NCBI RefSeq assembly: GCF_007741535.1
Contig: NZ_CP036525.1
Span: forward strand, 6,758,001 to 6,822,000
Direction: 5' to 3'
Length of the DNA: 64,000 nucleotides
Source: Rubripirellula lacrimiformis
GTDB lineage: Bacteria; Planctomycetota; Planctomycetia; Pirellulales; Pirellulaceae
Shown here: one piece after another, positions 41,201 to 49,515 of the stretch
Layout of the letters: the number at the start of each line of letters is the position of its first letter
Numbering within the stretch: position 1 is the first letter of the stretch
The notes under the pieces: generated by a model
The model's input: only the letters and a program-made list of their open reading frames with translations
The model's database searches: none
Told to the model about the DNA's origin: nothing
Position numbers and translations under genes: made by a program

Positions 41201-42951
41201 TGGGTGACCCGATCCAATTCCCCCGATCGTTCGTTGCGTTCGAAACGCATGCCCGGCAAATTCAGGCGGGAATAGTTGCTGCTTGCCGATGCGGGATAGT
41301 TCACGTCGTAACCGCTCGGTTCCGATCGCGGCAACCATCGTGGGTCCCGGCTGGTCGGATCCTGACTTAGCAGAGAATGTCGATGGCGGCTGAGCCCTTC
41401 GATGGCAGCCACCAACCACGATTCGCTGTGCCGCAGTTCTTCCAGTTCACCCAGATTGGATTCGGCCGCGGGATACGTTTCGGACAATGTACCGGAGACC
41501 GCAGCAGCGCCCGAGGTGTAACGACGGACCCCACGCAGATCCTCGCGAATCGCACGCAGAGTTTCCCCTAACGACTGCGGGAACGCCGCATCGGAAGGAT
41601 GATACTGGCTAGACCGGTAACTGGCCGACGCAGGGATCGATTCGAACCAAGCATGTTGCACGGCCGATGGATCAGCGTATCGGCTTAGTAGCCAATCGAT
41701 ATTCCGCGTCGCCGAATCGATGCGTGCTTCGACTTCGTCCAAGTGGACCAGCGGACGATAGGTGCTGGCGTATGCGTTTTGGTAATGGTCGTCCCATCCG
41801 CGCGACGGTTCATAATGATCGATCGCGTGCAGGAACCCATCCAGACGCATCCGTCGCAGCGTGGTTTCGTCGATCGGACCACCGGCGTATCGGGCCCAGG
41901 TTTCACGCCCAGCCAACAGAGCTTGTCGTAGTCCGCGAACTTCCAAAAGGGCTCGCCGCCAACGGATCATCTGTGAATCCAGGTCGTCCAACTGACGACG
42001 CAAGTTTTCGTCCGACACGGCCGCATGGCTGCCAAACGAAGTGCTTTCGGCGGCGGCTGGATAGTTGTATCGTGCCAAATCAGCGTCGATATTGGCGATC
42101 CAACGACGCAGTTCCGATTGCCGATATCGCAGTTGCCGAGCCCGATCGTGAAGCCGATTCAGTTCGTGCTGCCACTGGGTGTATCGCGATCGGGGGATGA
42201 AGTGATCGAACGTCGCCGCAGTAGGTCGGGCCAATCGGGCTGCCAATTCGGCGCGGCGAGCAACCAAAGATTCACGCTCGTGACCACGTTCGCCCAATCG
42301 AGCGAGTTCCGATTCGACGCTCGCGAGTTCTTCCCGCAAATGCTGTTTTTCTTCGTAGCGACGATCGCCCGCCATGTCGCGGCGATGCCCGGCCACCGAA
42401 TCCGGTGCGGTGCTGCGGTCGCGATAGACCGAGTCGCGACCGAGTGGCAGAGAACGATAGGTTTCTGGCGAATCGAGTCCGCTGCGTACGCAGGCCGAAA
42501 CGACCCGAGCGACCGACGTCACGCCGGTATCGGTGATCACACCATCGACCAAACTTTCGGGCAACTGGATAGACTGAATTGCTAGCATCGAATCGGAAGT
42601 GCCAGCATTCGCGACGTGGTGAGCCCAGGTGGAACCGTAGGCATGTTGCGTGCCGGTCAGGTCACCGCGTGATTCAAATTCGACGGTACGGCGGCCGGTG
42701 GCGGTGCCATCTTTTTCGCGACGGCAATGCAACAGCCCGTGTCGATCGGCCCACACGACTCGCCCGGTCGACGAACTCATCATGCCCAGCGGATAGTCAC
42801 GGTTGACCAGCGAATCGCGGACAAAGCGAATGATCGCGGTTTTCCCCGATCCGTCCGGGCTGGACACCACATTCAGGTGTTCGGCGAACGGCCCCAATTC
42901 AACACAGTTCAGGGGTCCATGGGCGTCGATATCGATTCGGTCCAACAACAT
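38233..42951 (-). CDS. Large SMC/RecF-like ATPase with two DUF4332 modules
   Basis: 1572 residues. The N-terminus (LNVVSSPDGSGKTAIIRFV) has a Walker A at 31-38 with Ser in place of the first Gly. About residues 220-750 are helical and coiled-coil-like, rich in Arg/Glu. An ABC-type signature-like block (SGADRSLAVMAVRLAAGELL), a Walker B-like VPLIFETH near 780 (Glu kept, Asp replaced) and an H-loop-like ITFTSHQ near 825 close the ATPase head. A disordered stretch follows. DUF4332 (HhH-like) modules sit at about 1042-1165 and 1430-1572, separated by an Arg/Asp-rich and GSGSGSG linker. Strong GGAGGAG 7 nt before ATG. It probably acts on DNA; function unknown. Confidence 0.85.
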   Translation of the reverse strand: MLLDRIDIDAHGPLNCVELGPFAEHLNVVSSPDGSGKTAIIRFVRDSLVNRDYPLGMMSSSTGRVVWADRHGLLHCRREKDGTATGRRTVEFESRGDLTGTQHAYGSTWAHHVANAGTSDSMLAIQSIQLPESLVDGVITDTGVTSVARVVSACVRSGLDSPETYRSLPLGRDSVYRDRSTAPDSVAGHRRDMAGDRRYEEKQHLREELASVESELARLGERGHERESLVARRAELAARLARPTAATFDHFIPRSRYTQWQHELNRLHDRARQLRYRQSELRRWIANIDADLARYNYPAAAESTSFGSHAAVSDENLRRQLDDLDSQMIRWRRALLEVRGLRQALLAGRETWARYAGGPIDETTLRRMRLDGFLHAIDHYEPSRGWDDHYQNAYASTYRPLVHLDEVEARIDSATRNIDWLLSRYADPSAVQHAWFESIPASASYRSSQYHPSDAAFPQSLGETLRAIREDLRGVRRYTSGAAAVSGTLSETYPAAESNLGELEELRHSESWLVAAIEGLSRHRHSLLSQDPTSRDPRWLPRSEPSGYDVNYPASASSNYSRLNLPGMRFERNERSGELDRVTHELNQCLNSAAEIRRSMRTLPVIDSLAAHDHVSYPGASSYFGFAAGDSIDGYSASPADGYHSDWIDRDAIVAEIQAIDARLSSTSRVQWLRERRQRLQDQLRVDTGPVRSQSPLSDAASSWLVRLSAGRLRRVDWPYQLFRAPSANPHRDGSLATGVVINGQDESRCSGADRSLAVMAVRLAAGELLSELGRPVPLIFETHRELFQDDLVQHRSAFGEHGDHGRSNHPIAAALADYAHRGRQVITFTSHQGLAEQLTRVGARTFAVHGQRTVHPHRPLWRPQYETETYVGPHPHTYGDRMADEVRPAGPWVSDRDTFSDRDTVAGRGFVSPSMHPEGVARYATSGANRTYDINRDFDMAWREAYGFYDNPDRTGSDRANPDRPYQGSVRTDQAVDGAGYRDGYYFADQFTTSPVVRPEGRYRDAAPVSNDPATLATGPLVAGGQIVKQVAAPESPFFLSVDSPIDQAPSIDAVAAARLRGLSVTHINHLMQQDSNRLADALGLANVDAATIRRWQAECRLACRVPQLRGFDARVLVGCGITTPAQLAAIHPIDLLGRVEQFLATECGQQLLLSGSSHELSRLTSWIAAANSNHDRQFDGFGRGRVATRRANGSPRHRRSMAADRSGQYLDADLDDADDLRGDYEFDSDRYEYEDADGRAVRSGGRRRRVIRTIDGTAEHLADEYSRRRTRNGAGSAASDRDDSNQRIYPVAGSSGGGGNRGGNGSGNGSGRGKGYGSGTGSGSGSGSAGGSGTGRPNTGRSGRSQSRRSNSGRSGSDSVQREVVRYEQAEREPRSQRAPQTGRGYERSARESESREASRRESGRRRVREEREDRRSNDGGDENELRFYLQRDSDIVDAPSIGARMAERLNQIGLYTVDDLLNSDPETVAEQLGHRRVDADTVLQWQQQSTLVCRVPMLRGHDAQFLVMAEVTTPEELAGQDADDLFGIVDVIARSSDGKRVARGSKLPDLEEVTEWIGYAQHHRELKAA

Positions 42952-43373
42952 GGTCAGGCTCCTCCGTGGCCAATCGGGCTAAAAGCCCGGCAAATTCCAT
43001 TTTTGCAGTTTTTCGGAACAGAATGGCGTATCTCGCCGCGGGAATCCTGTTCAAAAACACCGCGTCATGTGCGGATGTCGATGGGACTTTAGTCGAATCG
43101 GGTGTTTCACGAAAAGAGTGATTTTTCACGCTCTGATCCAGTGTTCCTGATTGGCGGCTGCGTGAAACGAGAATGGCCGGCATCGATTTTTTGTTCTTTG
43201 GCGGTTCGGACGGCTGCACGTTTTCGTTCGATTGAGCCGATAACAGCCAGTAGGCGGCCAATAACTGGTATTGGATTTGGCTGCCTGGCTTTGTTACAGG
43301 CCAAAGTTACTTGCCCATTTCGGGGACGCCCGAGTCGCGCACGAAACGAACGATCTGAATGTTGGAATCTTTT
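42952..43373. other. Intergenic region upstream of DUF4332 ATPase and HEAT lipoprotein
   Basis: 422 bases between divergent genes. The minus-strand leader has a small hairpin (CGGGCT/AGCCCG, 42975-42989) and a strong ribosome site. No gene is visible and no clear promoter pair could be chosen. Confidence 0.5.
42959..42965 (-). promoter_or_regulatory. Strong Shine-Dalgarno site of the DUF4332 ATPase gene
   Basis: GGAGGAG on the minus strand lies 7 nt before the ATG at 42951. Most genes in this window have weak or no such site, so this is unusual and fixes the start. Confidence 0.75.
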
Positions 43374-44171
43374 ATGTCACGGTTGATCCGCCTGTCCGGC
43401 CCTTCGCAGGTTCGTCCGCTAGGCTGCCGTCCTGACCCGATGTGCCGGGTCGCGGCCCCAGTGTCCGGTTTGGCGATGCGTCAAATGATGGCCGGCCTGA
43501 TCCTGGTTTCCACCGCTGCGATGGTCGGCTGCCAAGATGGGCCACTGTACGCATTGAAGGCCGCCAACCCCTACTACTCGATGAACGAGTGGAAGAAAGA
43601 CGAAGAGATTGGGGTCACCGATCACGAGCGACGCGAACAGTTGACGTTGTTGGCCGACACCATCGCAACGATGGCGCCGGAGCGACAGCAGGTTTGGAGC
43701 GAGCATCTGAAGCGGATGATCGAAAACGACCAAAGTCCAGAGATGCGACGGTTGGCGGTACTTGCGGCCGGCAACATCAAAGACGGATCGGCACTGGCAC
43801 TTGTCGAAAAGGGCCTGGACGACGAGAGCATGAAAGTTCGGATGCAAGCCTGTGATTCACTGGGCGACCTCCGCAGCGATCAGGCCGCTCGTCTACTGGC
43901 TTCAACCCTCGGCACCGAAACCAACCTCGACGTCAAACATCGTGCGATGGAATCGCTTGCCAAGCACAAAGGTTCGATTGCCACCGATTCGCTTCGGCTG
44001 GCCCTGTCGGACCGAAACCCTGCCACGCGATCATTGGCGATGCAGTCGCTGCGTGGCGTGACCGGAAAGAACTACGGAAACGATCCTGATACATGGATCG
44101 CCGCTTTGGACGGCAAGCCGGCCGCCGAAGCCGAAATCCGCATTGCAGATCGAGTCCGTGATCTGTGGTAA
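43374..44171 (+). CDS. HEAT-repeat lipoprotein
   Basis: 265 residues from ATG 43374 (GGA 7 nt upstream); ATG 43359 and 43440 are alternatives. A hydrophobic segment (MMAGLILVSTAAMVGC) ends in a lipobox-like V-G-C, so the mature protein is probably a membrane-attached lipoprotein. Residues from about 95 form HEAT-like helical repeats (EMRRLAVLAAGNIKDGSALA; MKVRMQACDSLGDLRSDQAA; VKHRAMESLAKHKGSIATDS), a protein-binding scaffold. It is divergent from the DUF4332 ATPase gene. The binding partner is unknown. Confidence 0.8.
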   Translation: MSRLIRLSGPSQVRPLGCRPDPMCRVAAPVSGLAMRQMMAGLILVSTAAMVGCQDGPLYALKAANPYYSMNEWKKDEEIGVTDHERREQLTLLADTIATMAPERQQVWSEHLKRMIENDQSPEMRRLAVLAAGNIKDGSALALVEKGLDDESMKVRMQACDSLGDLRSDQAARLLASTLGTETNLDVKHRAMESLAKHKGSIATDSLRLALSDRNPATRSLAMQSLRGVTGKNYGNDPDTWIAALDGKPAAEAEIRIADRVRDLW

Positions 44172-44284
44172 GCAGGTCGCAGCGGCCCCACCGCGACGAC
44201 AAAGTGAATTTTTTGGTGATGGCAGGTTGATCAACGATCGCCGGCACCATTCATCAACCGTCAGCAATCGCTGTCGTTCGTCTC

Positions 44285-44291
44285 GAGGTGA
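44285..44291 (+). promoter_or_regulatory. Ribosome binding site supporting a GTG start
   Basis: GAGGTGA lies 6 nt before the GTG at 44298 and 18 nt before the next in-frame ATG at 44310, so the GTG is favoured. Confidence 0.6.
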
Positions 44292-44297
44292 AGATCA

Positions 44298-46004
44298 GTG
44301 ACTGTTCTCATGAACCCAAGTCTCCGGCACCGCCGATCGTTTTCGATCCGCACCGCCACCACACGCACCATCCTGGCCGTCTCGGTCGCCATCGGTTGCT
44401 CTGCACCGCCGGTTTTCGCACAGAACTCCGACCGCATCTGGGTGGATACCGGCGGCACGTTCTCGGTCACCGCATCGATGGTCCAGTGTTCGGACGACTC
44501 TGTCGTCCTGCTGCGCGCCGACGGCGGACGCGTGACGATCCCGCTGGGGATGCTAAGCGACGAGGACCAGCAATACGTTGCGGAGCGAAAAGCGTCCATC
44601 GCAAGCACCAACGGGCTACGAAGACAACCGCCCAAGCCACCCGTGATCAGCCCGCTGCCCGTTTTCCGAATCCCGTCGACGGCGCCCACGACTGCCTCCG
44701 GTGCAACGATCCGATTCGACGGCCCGCTAGTCAGCACGGTGCGCCCGACGCTTCCCGGTCCATTGCCATCCGATCGTGCTCCGGTGACGCTGGCGATCCC
44801 CAACACTCGCGTGGGGTTGCCGAAGATCGACTTCAACATGGACGTGTCGCCGCCGATCCCGGTCTGCAAACTGAACGAATCGGGCACCCGCACGACGGTG
44901 TTGGCGGCATCCATCAGCGGCAACATTCGATTGCCGGGCGAACAGACCCGGCAACAACTTTTGGAATTTGACGCTGCATCCGGCGATGCCAAAGTCGCCA
45001 TGTTGCACTACGAAACCATCCGACTGCTCGACCACCACATCCCCAGCGGCCAGTCGTTGGTCCTGGTCAACTACGACTCACTAGGCAGTGGCGGCGACTT
45101 GGCCGTCGTCGACGGCTGGGATTCGGGCCAGATGGGGTTCCGGCACCGGCGGCCGATCGAAACCGGCATGCAAGCGGGAAACCTCAGCATGGAAACAGGG
45201 CTAGCCCAATCCGGGCTGGCCACCACGGGACGGGCTACCGCGGGACTGGCCACCGCGGGACTGGCCAACACCGGCTTGGCAGGCATGGGTCGAAAGCTAC
45301 GCGATGCCCAGTGGATCGATCGCGAACACGTGCTGTTGGTGTTCGACCGAACGATGGGATTGTGGAACATCGTGTCGGGTGAATCGGTGTACCAGATCGA
45401 CCGAGTCGATTCGCGTGCCACCCCGGCGGTATCCGGCGGCAAACGTTACATCGCGCTTCCGTACGAAGGCGGTGTCGAACTGCTATCGTCCGCGACGGGA
45501 GAATCGCTGGGACGCATCAAGGTGGAACGGCAGGTCCCGGGCGTCGAATTTTCGCCTCTGGGGAACCAACTGGCCATCGCCACCACTCGCCGCGTTCGCA
45601 TCTGGGATCTGCCGGCCGCTGCCTTGGCCGGTGACATCCACAGCCGCAACAGCCTCGGAAAGGGCAAACCGCTGTGGATCGATCACGACTGGCTGCTAAC
45701 CGATTCGGGGGCCTTGGTCAGTATTTTCCGGGGCGTTCCCGTTTGGCGTTATGACATGGCCGGTGCCCAATGCATTTCGGTCGGCCATAGCCTGGCAATC
45801 TTCCGCAAATCGCCCGTCACCGAACTGTCCGTCGTTTCGCTGCCTCACCCGTCGGCCCAGGCGATCATTGGCCAAATCGACAACGAAGCCATCGACCTGA
45901 ATCCCGACCGGTGGCTGGTCCCGGGACGCAGCAGTTGGGGCCCCGACGGCTGGGTCGACCGTGACATTCAAATCAGCGGTCTTGCGCCGGCGACTCGGCG
46001 CTAA
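44298..46004 (+). CDS. Exported SHD1-domain protein with WD40-like region
   Basis: 568 residues from a GTG supported by GAGGTGA. A signal peptide (TTRTILAVSVAIGCSAPPVF ending AQN) is followed by an SHD1 domain at about 46-95 (RIWVDTGGTFSVTASMV; VTIPLGMLSDEDQQYVAE), a module common in planctomycetes. A Pro/Thr-rich linker and a beta-propeller-like region follow, with WD40-style strands (EHVLLVFDRTMGLWNIVSGE; VEFSPLGNQLAIATTRRVRI). Six five-residue repeats of GLATA/GLANT type lie at about 301-330. Likely an envelope protein with peptide- or protein-binding role; the ligand is unknown. Confidence 0.8.
   Translation: MTVLMNPSLRHRRSFSIRTATTRTILAVSVAIGCSAPPVFAQNSDRIWVDTGGTFSVTASMVQCSDDSVVLLRADGGRVTIPLGMLSDEDQQYVAERKASIASTNGLRRQPPKPPVISPLPVFRIPSTAPTTASGATIRFDGPLVSTVRPTLPGPLPSDRAPVTLAIPNTRVGLPKIDFNMDVSPPIPVCKLNESGTRTTVLAASISGNIRLPGEQTRQQLLEFDAASGDAKVAMLHYETIRLLDHHIPSGQSLVLVNYDSLGSGGDLAVVDGWDSGQMGFRHRRPIETGMQAGNLSMETGLAQSGLATTGRATAGLATAGLANTGLAGMGRKLRDAQWIDREHVLLVFDRTMGLWNIVSGESVYQIDRVDSRATPAVSGGKRYIALPYEGGVELLSSATGESLGRIKVERQVPGVEFSPLGNQLAIATTRRVRIWDLPAAALAGDIHSRNSLGKGKPLWIDHDWLLTDSGALVSIFRGVPVWRYDMAGAQCISVGHSLAIFRKSPVTELSVVSLPHPSAQAIIGQIDNEAIDLNPDRWLVPGRSSWGPDGWVDRDIQISGLAPATRR
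45198..45287 (+). repeat. Six 15-bp coding repeats (GLAxx pentads)
   Basis: Six consecutive in-frame 15-base units encode GLAQS, GLATT, GRATA, GLATA, GLANT and GLAGM. They sit between two halves of the propeller-like region. Confidence 0.75.
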
Positions 46005-46150
46005 CGTCCTGCTGACTTCGTCGTTGTCGAGAAAGCTGCGTTGGAATCACCCCACGAGACGCAAGCGAGTGGCAGAATCGTATCAATCGCTTACGCGCCG
46101 GGTGACTCAATCCGCAGGCTGCTAACGACGATGCTGTGGCACCATTTGCG

Positions 46151-47266
46151 TTATTGGTTTAGCCCGGGTGTGTTCCCCGAGGGCTGGCACGTCGCGTCGG
46201 CGGCTTCGGTTTCGCCGTTTCGATAACGCGACCATCCCTTTCGCAGCCCATTGGTCAGCGGCTGTTCGATCCGGTTGGTGATGATGATGGCCATGGCGAA
46301 CGAAAACACGATGGCGATCCCCAAACAGATTTGCGGAGGCACGCCGGCATGGTCGAAACGGTGGATCAGGGCACAGCCCAAGTTGTTGTGGCACAGGTAC
46401 AACGCATACGAGATCGTGCTGACGTAGATCAGCGGACGAAATCTTAGCGGCGGCACCTTTCCATAGGCGCACATGGTGACCAAGCCAAGGATCAGCGCGG
46501 TCGCCGCCGGGTTGTGCTTGCCATGATCGATCAAGTGAAACACGGTTGCCGCAATCAGAATGCCGCCGATGTTCTGCCATCGTTTGCCGACACCCGTCTT
46601 AATCATGTACAGCAGGAATCCCATCGCGAACAGCGGCACGAAATCCAGCAACATCAATCGCCGGACCGCGGTAGCCGCTGCGAACCAACCGGCATCCCCG
46701 TGGGTCGGGGCAATCGCATCCAGTAGCGGGCAGACCGTCACCGACAGCATCAACAGTGTGCCCCAACCGATAAAGTAGCGACGCAAAGCGCCGATGGAAA
46801 ACATCGTCACCAGCGACACGTAGAACATCATTTCAATCTGCAACGTCCACATCACCGGATCGACGCATTCGTATCCCAGCACGCGCGGCAGCAGAGTCAT
46901 GTTGGCAGCGAACTGACCGGCCGACACTGATTGATGCATCGGAGCAAGCGGTAGAATCCACAGGTTGGCGATAATCACCAACAAGAACACCGGAATGATG
47001 CGAATCATCCGCGCGGCGACAAAGTCAACCGGCTTCCCACGCCGCAGCAGCGACATGCTGTTGACGAACCCGCTAAGGATAAAAAACATCTCGACACCGT
47101 AGGCACCGAAGGGCCATTCAAATCCCAACGGCGACGTGTACCCAAACTTCACTGCATAGACGTGCGTGAAATGGAACAGCACCAGATTGATCGCCGCCAA
47201 CGCGCGCAGCGCATCGAGTTCCAAAATTCGGCGGTGGGGCTTCAGTATGCTGGCGTTGGATTCCAT
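46151..47266 (-). CDS. Membrane acyltransferase (acyltransferase_3 family)
   Basis: 371 residues from ATG 47266. The N-terminus has the family block ELDALRALAAINLVLFHFTH with the conserved His, followed by about ten membrane helices. GVEMFFILSGFVNS and MIRIIPVFLLVII are typical of the OafA/YrhL family. These enzymes transfer acetyl or other acyl groups to sugars or lipids at the membrane. The upstream open frame reaching 47500 adds no family sequence. The acceptor is unknown; no polysaccharide cluster is nearby. Confidence 0.9.
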   Translation of the reverse strand: MESNASILKPHRRILELDALRALAAINLVLFHFTHVYAVKFGYTSPLGFEWPFGAYGVEMFFILSGFVNSMSLLRRGKPVDFVAARMIRIIPVFLLVIIANLWILPLAPMHQSVSAGQFAANMTLLPRVLGYECVDPVMWTLQIEMMFYVSLVTMFSIGALRRYFIGWGTLLMLSVTVCPLLDAIAPTHGDAGWFAAATAVRRLMLLDFVPLFAMGFLLYMIKTGVGKRWQNIGGILIAATVFHLIDHGKHNPAATALILGLVTMCAYGKVPPLRFRPLIYVSTISYALYLCHNNLGCALIHRFDHAGVPPQICLGIAIVFSFAMAIIITNRIEQPLTNGLRKGWSRYRNGETEAADATCQPSGNTPGLNQ

Positions 47267-47345
47267 CACGGGGCGTTCGCACATCCGGCCAAAGGTCGGC
47301 ATCAAAGGGAAGGGGGCAGTGAACGAAAAATGGGATCGCGGAGAT

Positions 47346-47831
47346 CTATTCAGCGAAAGGATTCGACTGGACTTGGCTGGTCGCCTGGCTGGGGTCTTTC
47401 TTAAAGAACCATTGGTCGGCCAGACGGTGAACGGCGGCTTCGTATTCAGCGGCGACTTGCCCAGGGTCACCGCGGGAGTCCTTGTCGCGAGCGACTTCAT
47501 CCACCATCTCGATCATCGCCATCTCGATATCCGTCGTTTCGGTATCAGCAGTTTCGATATCCGTCATGTCGGTATCAGCGGAGTCGAGATTGGACGACCA
47601 CTCGTTGGCGGTCAGACCGACCGAACGGATCTCGGGAAATTCGGTGCCGACGTACTGCATTCGCGGGGCGACGTATTCATCTTCGGCCGTCGCCATGCTG
47701 CTCGACTGGGGAACGTATGCTTCCCGCTGGTGGGGGCACTTCCTGCCTTGGATTCCTCGCCCAACGATCAGCAGCAGCACCCCAAAGGCCGTGACGACAG
47801 TGACAGTTCCTAGATGGGGCACGCTTCGCAT
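47346..47831 (-). CDS. Small membrane-anchored protein of unknown function
   Basis: 161 residues. One N-terminal membrane helix (GTVTVVTAFGVLLLIVG) is followed by an acidic, repetitive part (SADTDMTDIETADTETTDIE) and a C-terminal segment (EYEAAVHRLADQWFFKKD). The acidic region is encoded by a 30-base direct repeat. I do not recognise a family. It is upstream of the acyltransferase on the same strand with a gap of about 80 bases and may share its transcript. Confidence 0.6.
   Translation of the reverse strand: MRSVPHLGTVTVVTAFGVLLLIVGRGIQGRKCPHQREAYVPQSSSMATAEDEYVAPRMQYVGTEFPEIRSVGLTANEWSSNLDSADTDMTDIETADTETTDIEMAMIEMVDEVARDKDSRGDPGQVAAEYEAAVHRLADQWFFKKDPSQATSQVQSNPFAE
47524..47583 (-). repeat. 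Two 30-bp direct repeats in an acidic coding region
   Basis: Units at 47524-47553 and 47554-47583 share TCGATATCCGTC and TCGGTATCAGC blocks and encode the Asp/Thr/Glu repeats of the small membrane protein. Confidence 0.75.
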
Positions 47832-48179
47832 GACAGGGGGATCGGTTGGAGGACGAAGTGGGGAATTCGATGTTCTGAACCCTAGGTCGGGCTAGCGGGG
47901 ACACTCCCGATCGGGTCATGGTTTGTGCCCCCCCGAGCGGATCCGAGTGTGGTTTGTCACAGAGATAACGATTGGGACGGCAACGGGCCCGGATGGGGCT
48001 GAAAACCAGCTTGCTGGAACCCCCTTTCGTAGGACCGATAGGTGAACGAAACTACGGCAACGATCATCCGCAGCCCGTTTGGCGGGAATCAAACGGATGA
48101 TTTGGCTGGCCGGTCGCCCCGCCAGCAGGACTGTTTTGTTCCCTCTCCACCCCCCTTCATTCCTGGGCCATTGACCGCC
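47832..48179. other. Intergenic region upstream of phosphoglycerate mutase
   Basis: 348 bases between divergent genes. An in-frame extension of the mutase reading frame back to 48042 exists but shows no family sequence. No confident promoter was found. Confidence 0.5.
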
Positions 48180-49397
48180 GTGAAGTATGTAATCGTGATT
48201 CCCGACGGATGTGCCGACGAACCGATCGAATCGTTGGGGGGCAAGACTCCGCTGCAAGCGGCCCACCTGCCTGCGATGGACTCGTTGGCAGCCCGTGGCT
48301 ACCAGGCGCTGTCCAACAACACCCCTTCGCATTGGCCGGCTGGCAGCGAAGTGGCCAATTTGTGCTTGCTCGGTTACGACCCCGACGTTTATTTCACTGG
48401 CCGGGCACCGCTAGAAGCCGCCGCCCAGGGGATCACACTGGGGCCGGACGACTTCGCCATTCGATGCAATTTGGTCACGATCGAAGACCAAATCATGGTC
48501 GATTTCACGGCCGATCACATCAGCACCGAAGAAGCGACCGAGCTATTGTCGGCTGCCCAAACGCTGGTCGCTGGCGATGAATTTGGCGGTCGATTCGAAT
48601 TCGTGCCTGGGGTCAGCTACCGAAACCTGTTGATTTATCGCGGCCAACCGGGGGAAAAGCCACCCTTTTCCCGCGACACTCGCAGCAGCGCCCCGCACGA
48701 CCTGACGGATTTGACCGTCGCCAACGATTTCCCACGCGGGCCGGGCAGCGATCTGTTGGTCCGTTTGATGGACGCATCGGCCGAACTGTTCGCCAACCAT
48801 CCCGTCAATCAGAAACGGGTGGCGGCGGGCAAACGCCCGGCCACCAACGTCTGGTTGTGGGGACTGGGCGGTGCCCCCAATTTGCCGTCGTTCCAGGATC
48901 GGCTGGGCGTCCAGGGCGTGATGATCACGGCCGTGGACCTGTTGCGTGGGATTGCCGCGTTGGTGGGCTGGCCGCGGATCGAAGTCGACGGAGCAACCGG
49001 TTATCTGGACACCGACTACGCCGCCAAGGGGCAAGCCGCCATCGAAGCTCTGGATCAATACGACGTTGTTTGCGTCCATGTCGAGGCCCCCGACGAAGCT
49101 TCGCACGAAGGCCGCCCGGACGCCAAGATCGAAGCACTGCAGCAGATCGACAAACTGGTCGTCGCCCCGCTGATCGAAGCATTGGCCAGCCACGGCGATC
49201 ACCGCATCCTGGTCCTGCCCGACCACCCCACGTTCTGCAGCACCAAGAAACACACGCACGGGATGGTTCCATTGGTGATGGCCGGCACGGGCATCAACTG
49301 CGACGCCCAAACGACCTACGACGAACCGGCTGCGGAAGCGGCTGGCAAGAAGTTTGATCACGGCTGGGATCTGATGGAAGCGTTCATCAAGGGCTAG
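48180..49397 (+). CDS. apgM: Cofactor-independent phosphoglycerate mutase (archaeal-type ApgM)
   Basis: 405 residues from GTG 48180. The core begins VKYVIVIPDGCADEPIE, with the metal-binding Asp of the alkaline phosphatase superfamily. The nucleophile region (SHWPAGSEVANLCLLGYDP), CVHVEAPDEASHEG, LVLPDHPTFCSTKKHTHGMV and the final KKFDHGWDLM give the metal ligands. The length matches the ~400-residue aPGM family and not the 510-residue GpmI. It interconverts 3- and 2-phosphoglycerate in glycolysis/gluconeogenesis; some relatives act as phosphonopyruvate decarboxylase-like or homoserine-kinase-like enzymes. The aspartate kinase gene follows after 118 bases. Confidence 0.9.
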   Translation: MKYVIVIPDGCADEPIESLGGKTPLQAAHLPAMDSLAARGYQALSNNTPSHWPAGSEVANLCLLGYDPDVYFTGRAPLEAAAQGITLGPDDFAIRCNLVTIEDQIMVDFTADHISTEEATELLSAAQTLVAGDEFGGRFEFVPGVSYRNLLIYRGQPGEKPPFSRDTRSSAPHDLTDLTVANDFPRGPGSDLLVRLMDASAELFANHPVNQKRVAAGKRPATNVWLWGLGGAPNLPSFQDRLGVQGVMITAVDLLRGIAALVGWPRIEVDGATGYLDTDYAAKGQAAIEALDQYDVVCVHVEAPDEASHEGRPDAKIEALQQIDKLVVAPLIEALASHGDHRILVLPDHPTFCSTKKHTHGMVPLVMAGTGINCDAQTTYDEPAAEAAGKKFDHGWDLMEAFIKG

Positions 49398-49515
49398 GAA
49401 TCGACACCTTCCCGGCTTTGCCATTGCCCCTGGATCCATCCGACCCCGGGGCGATCTCCTGTTGCCTTTCTGTATTTCCCCCCAATCCCTTTACGCAACT
49501 TCCCCCTTTCCAGCC

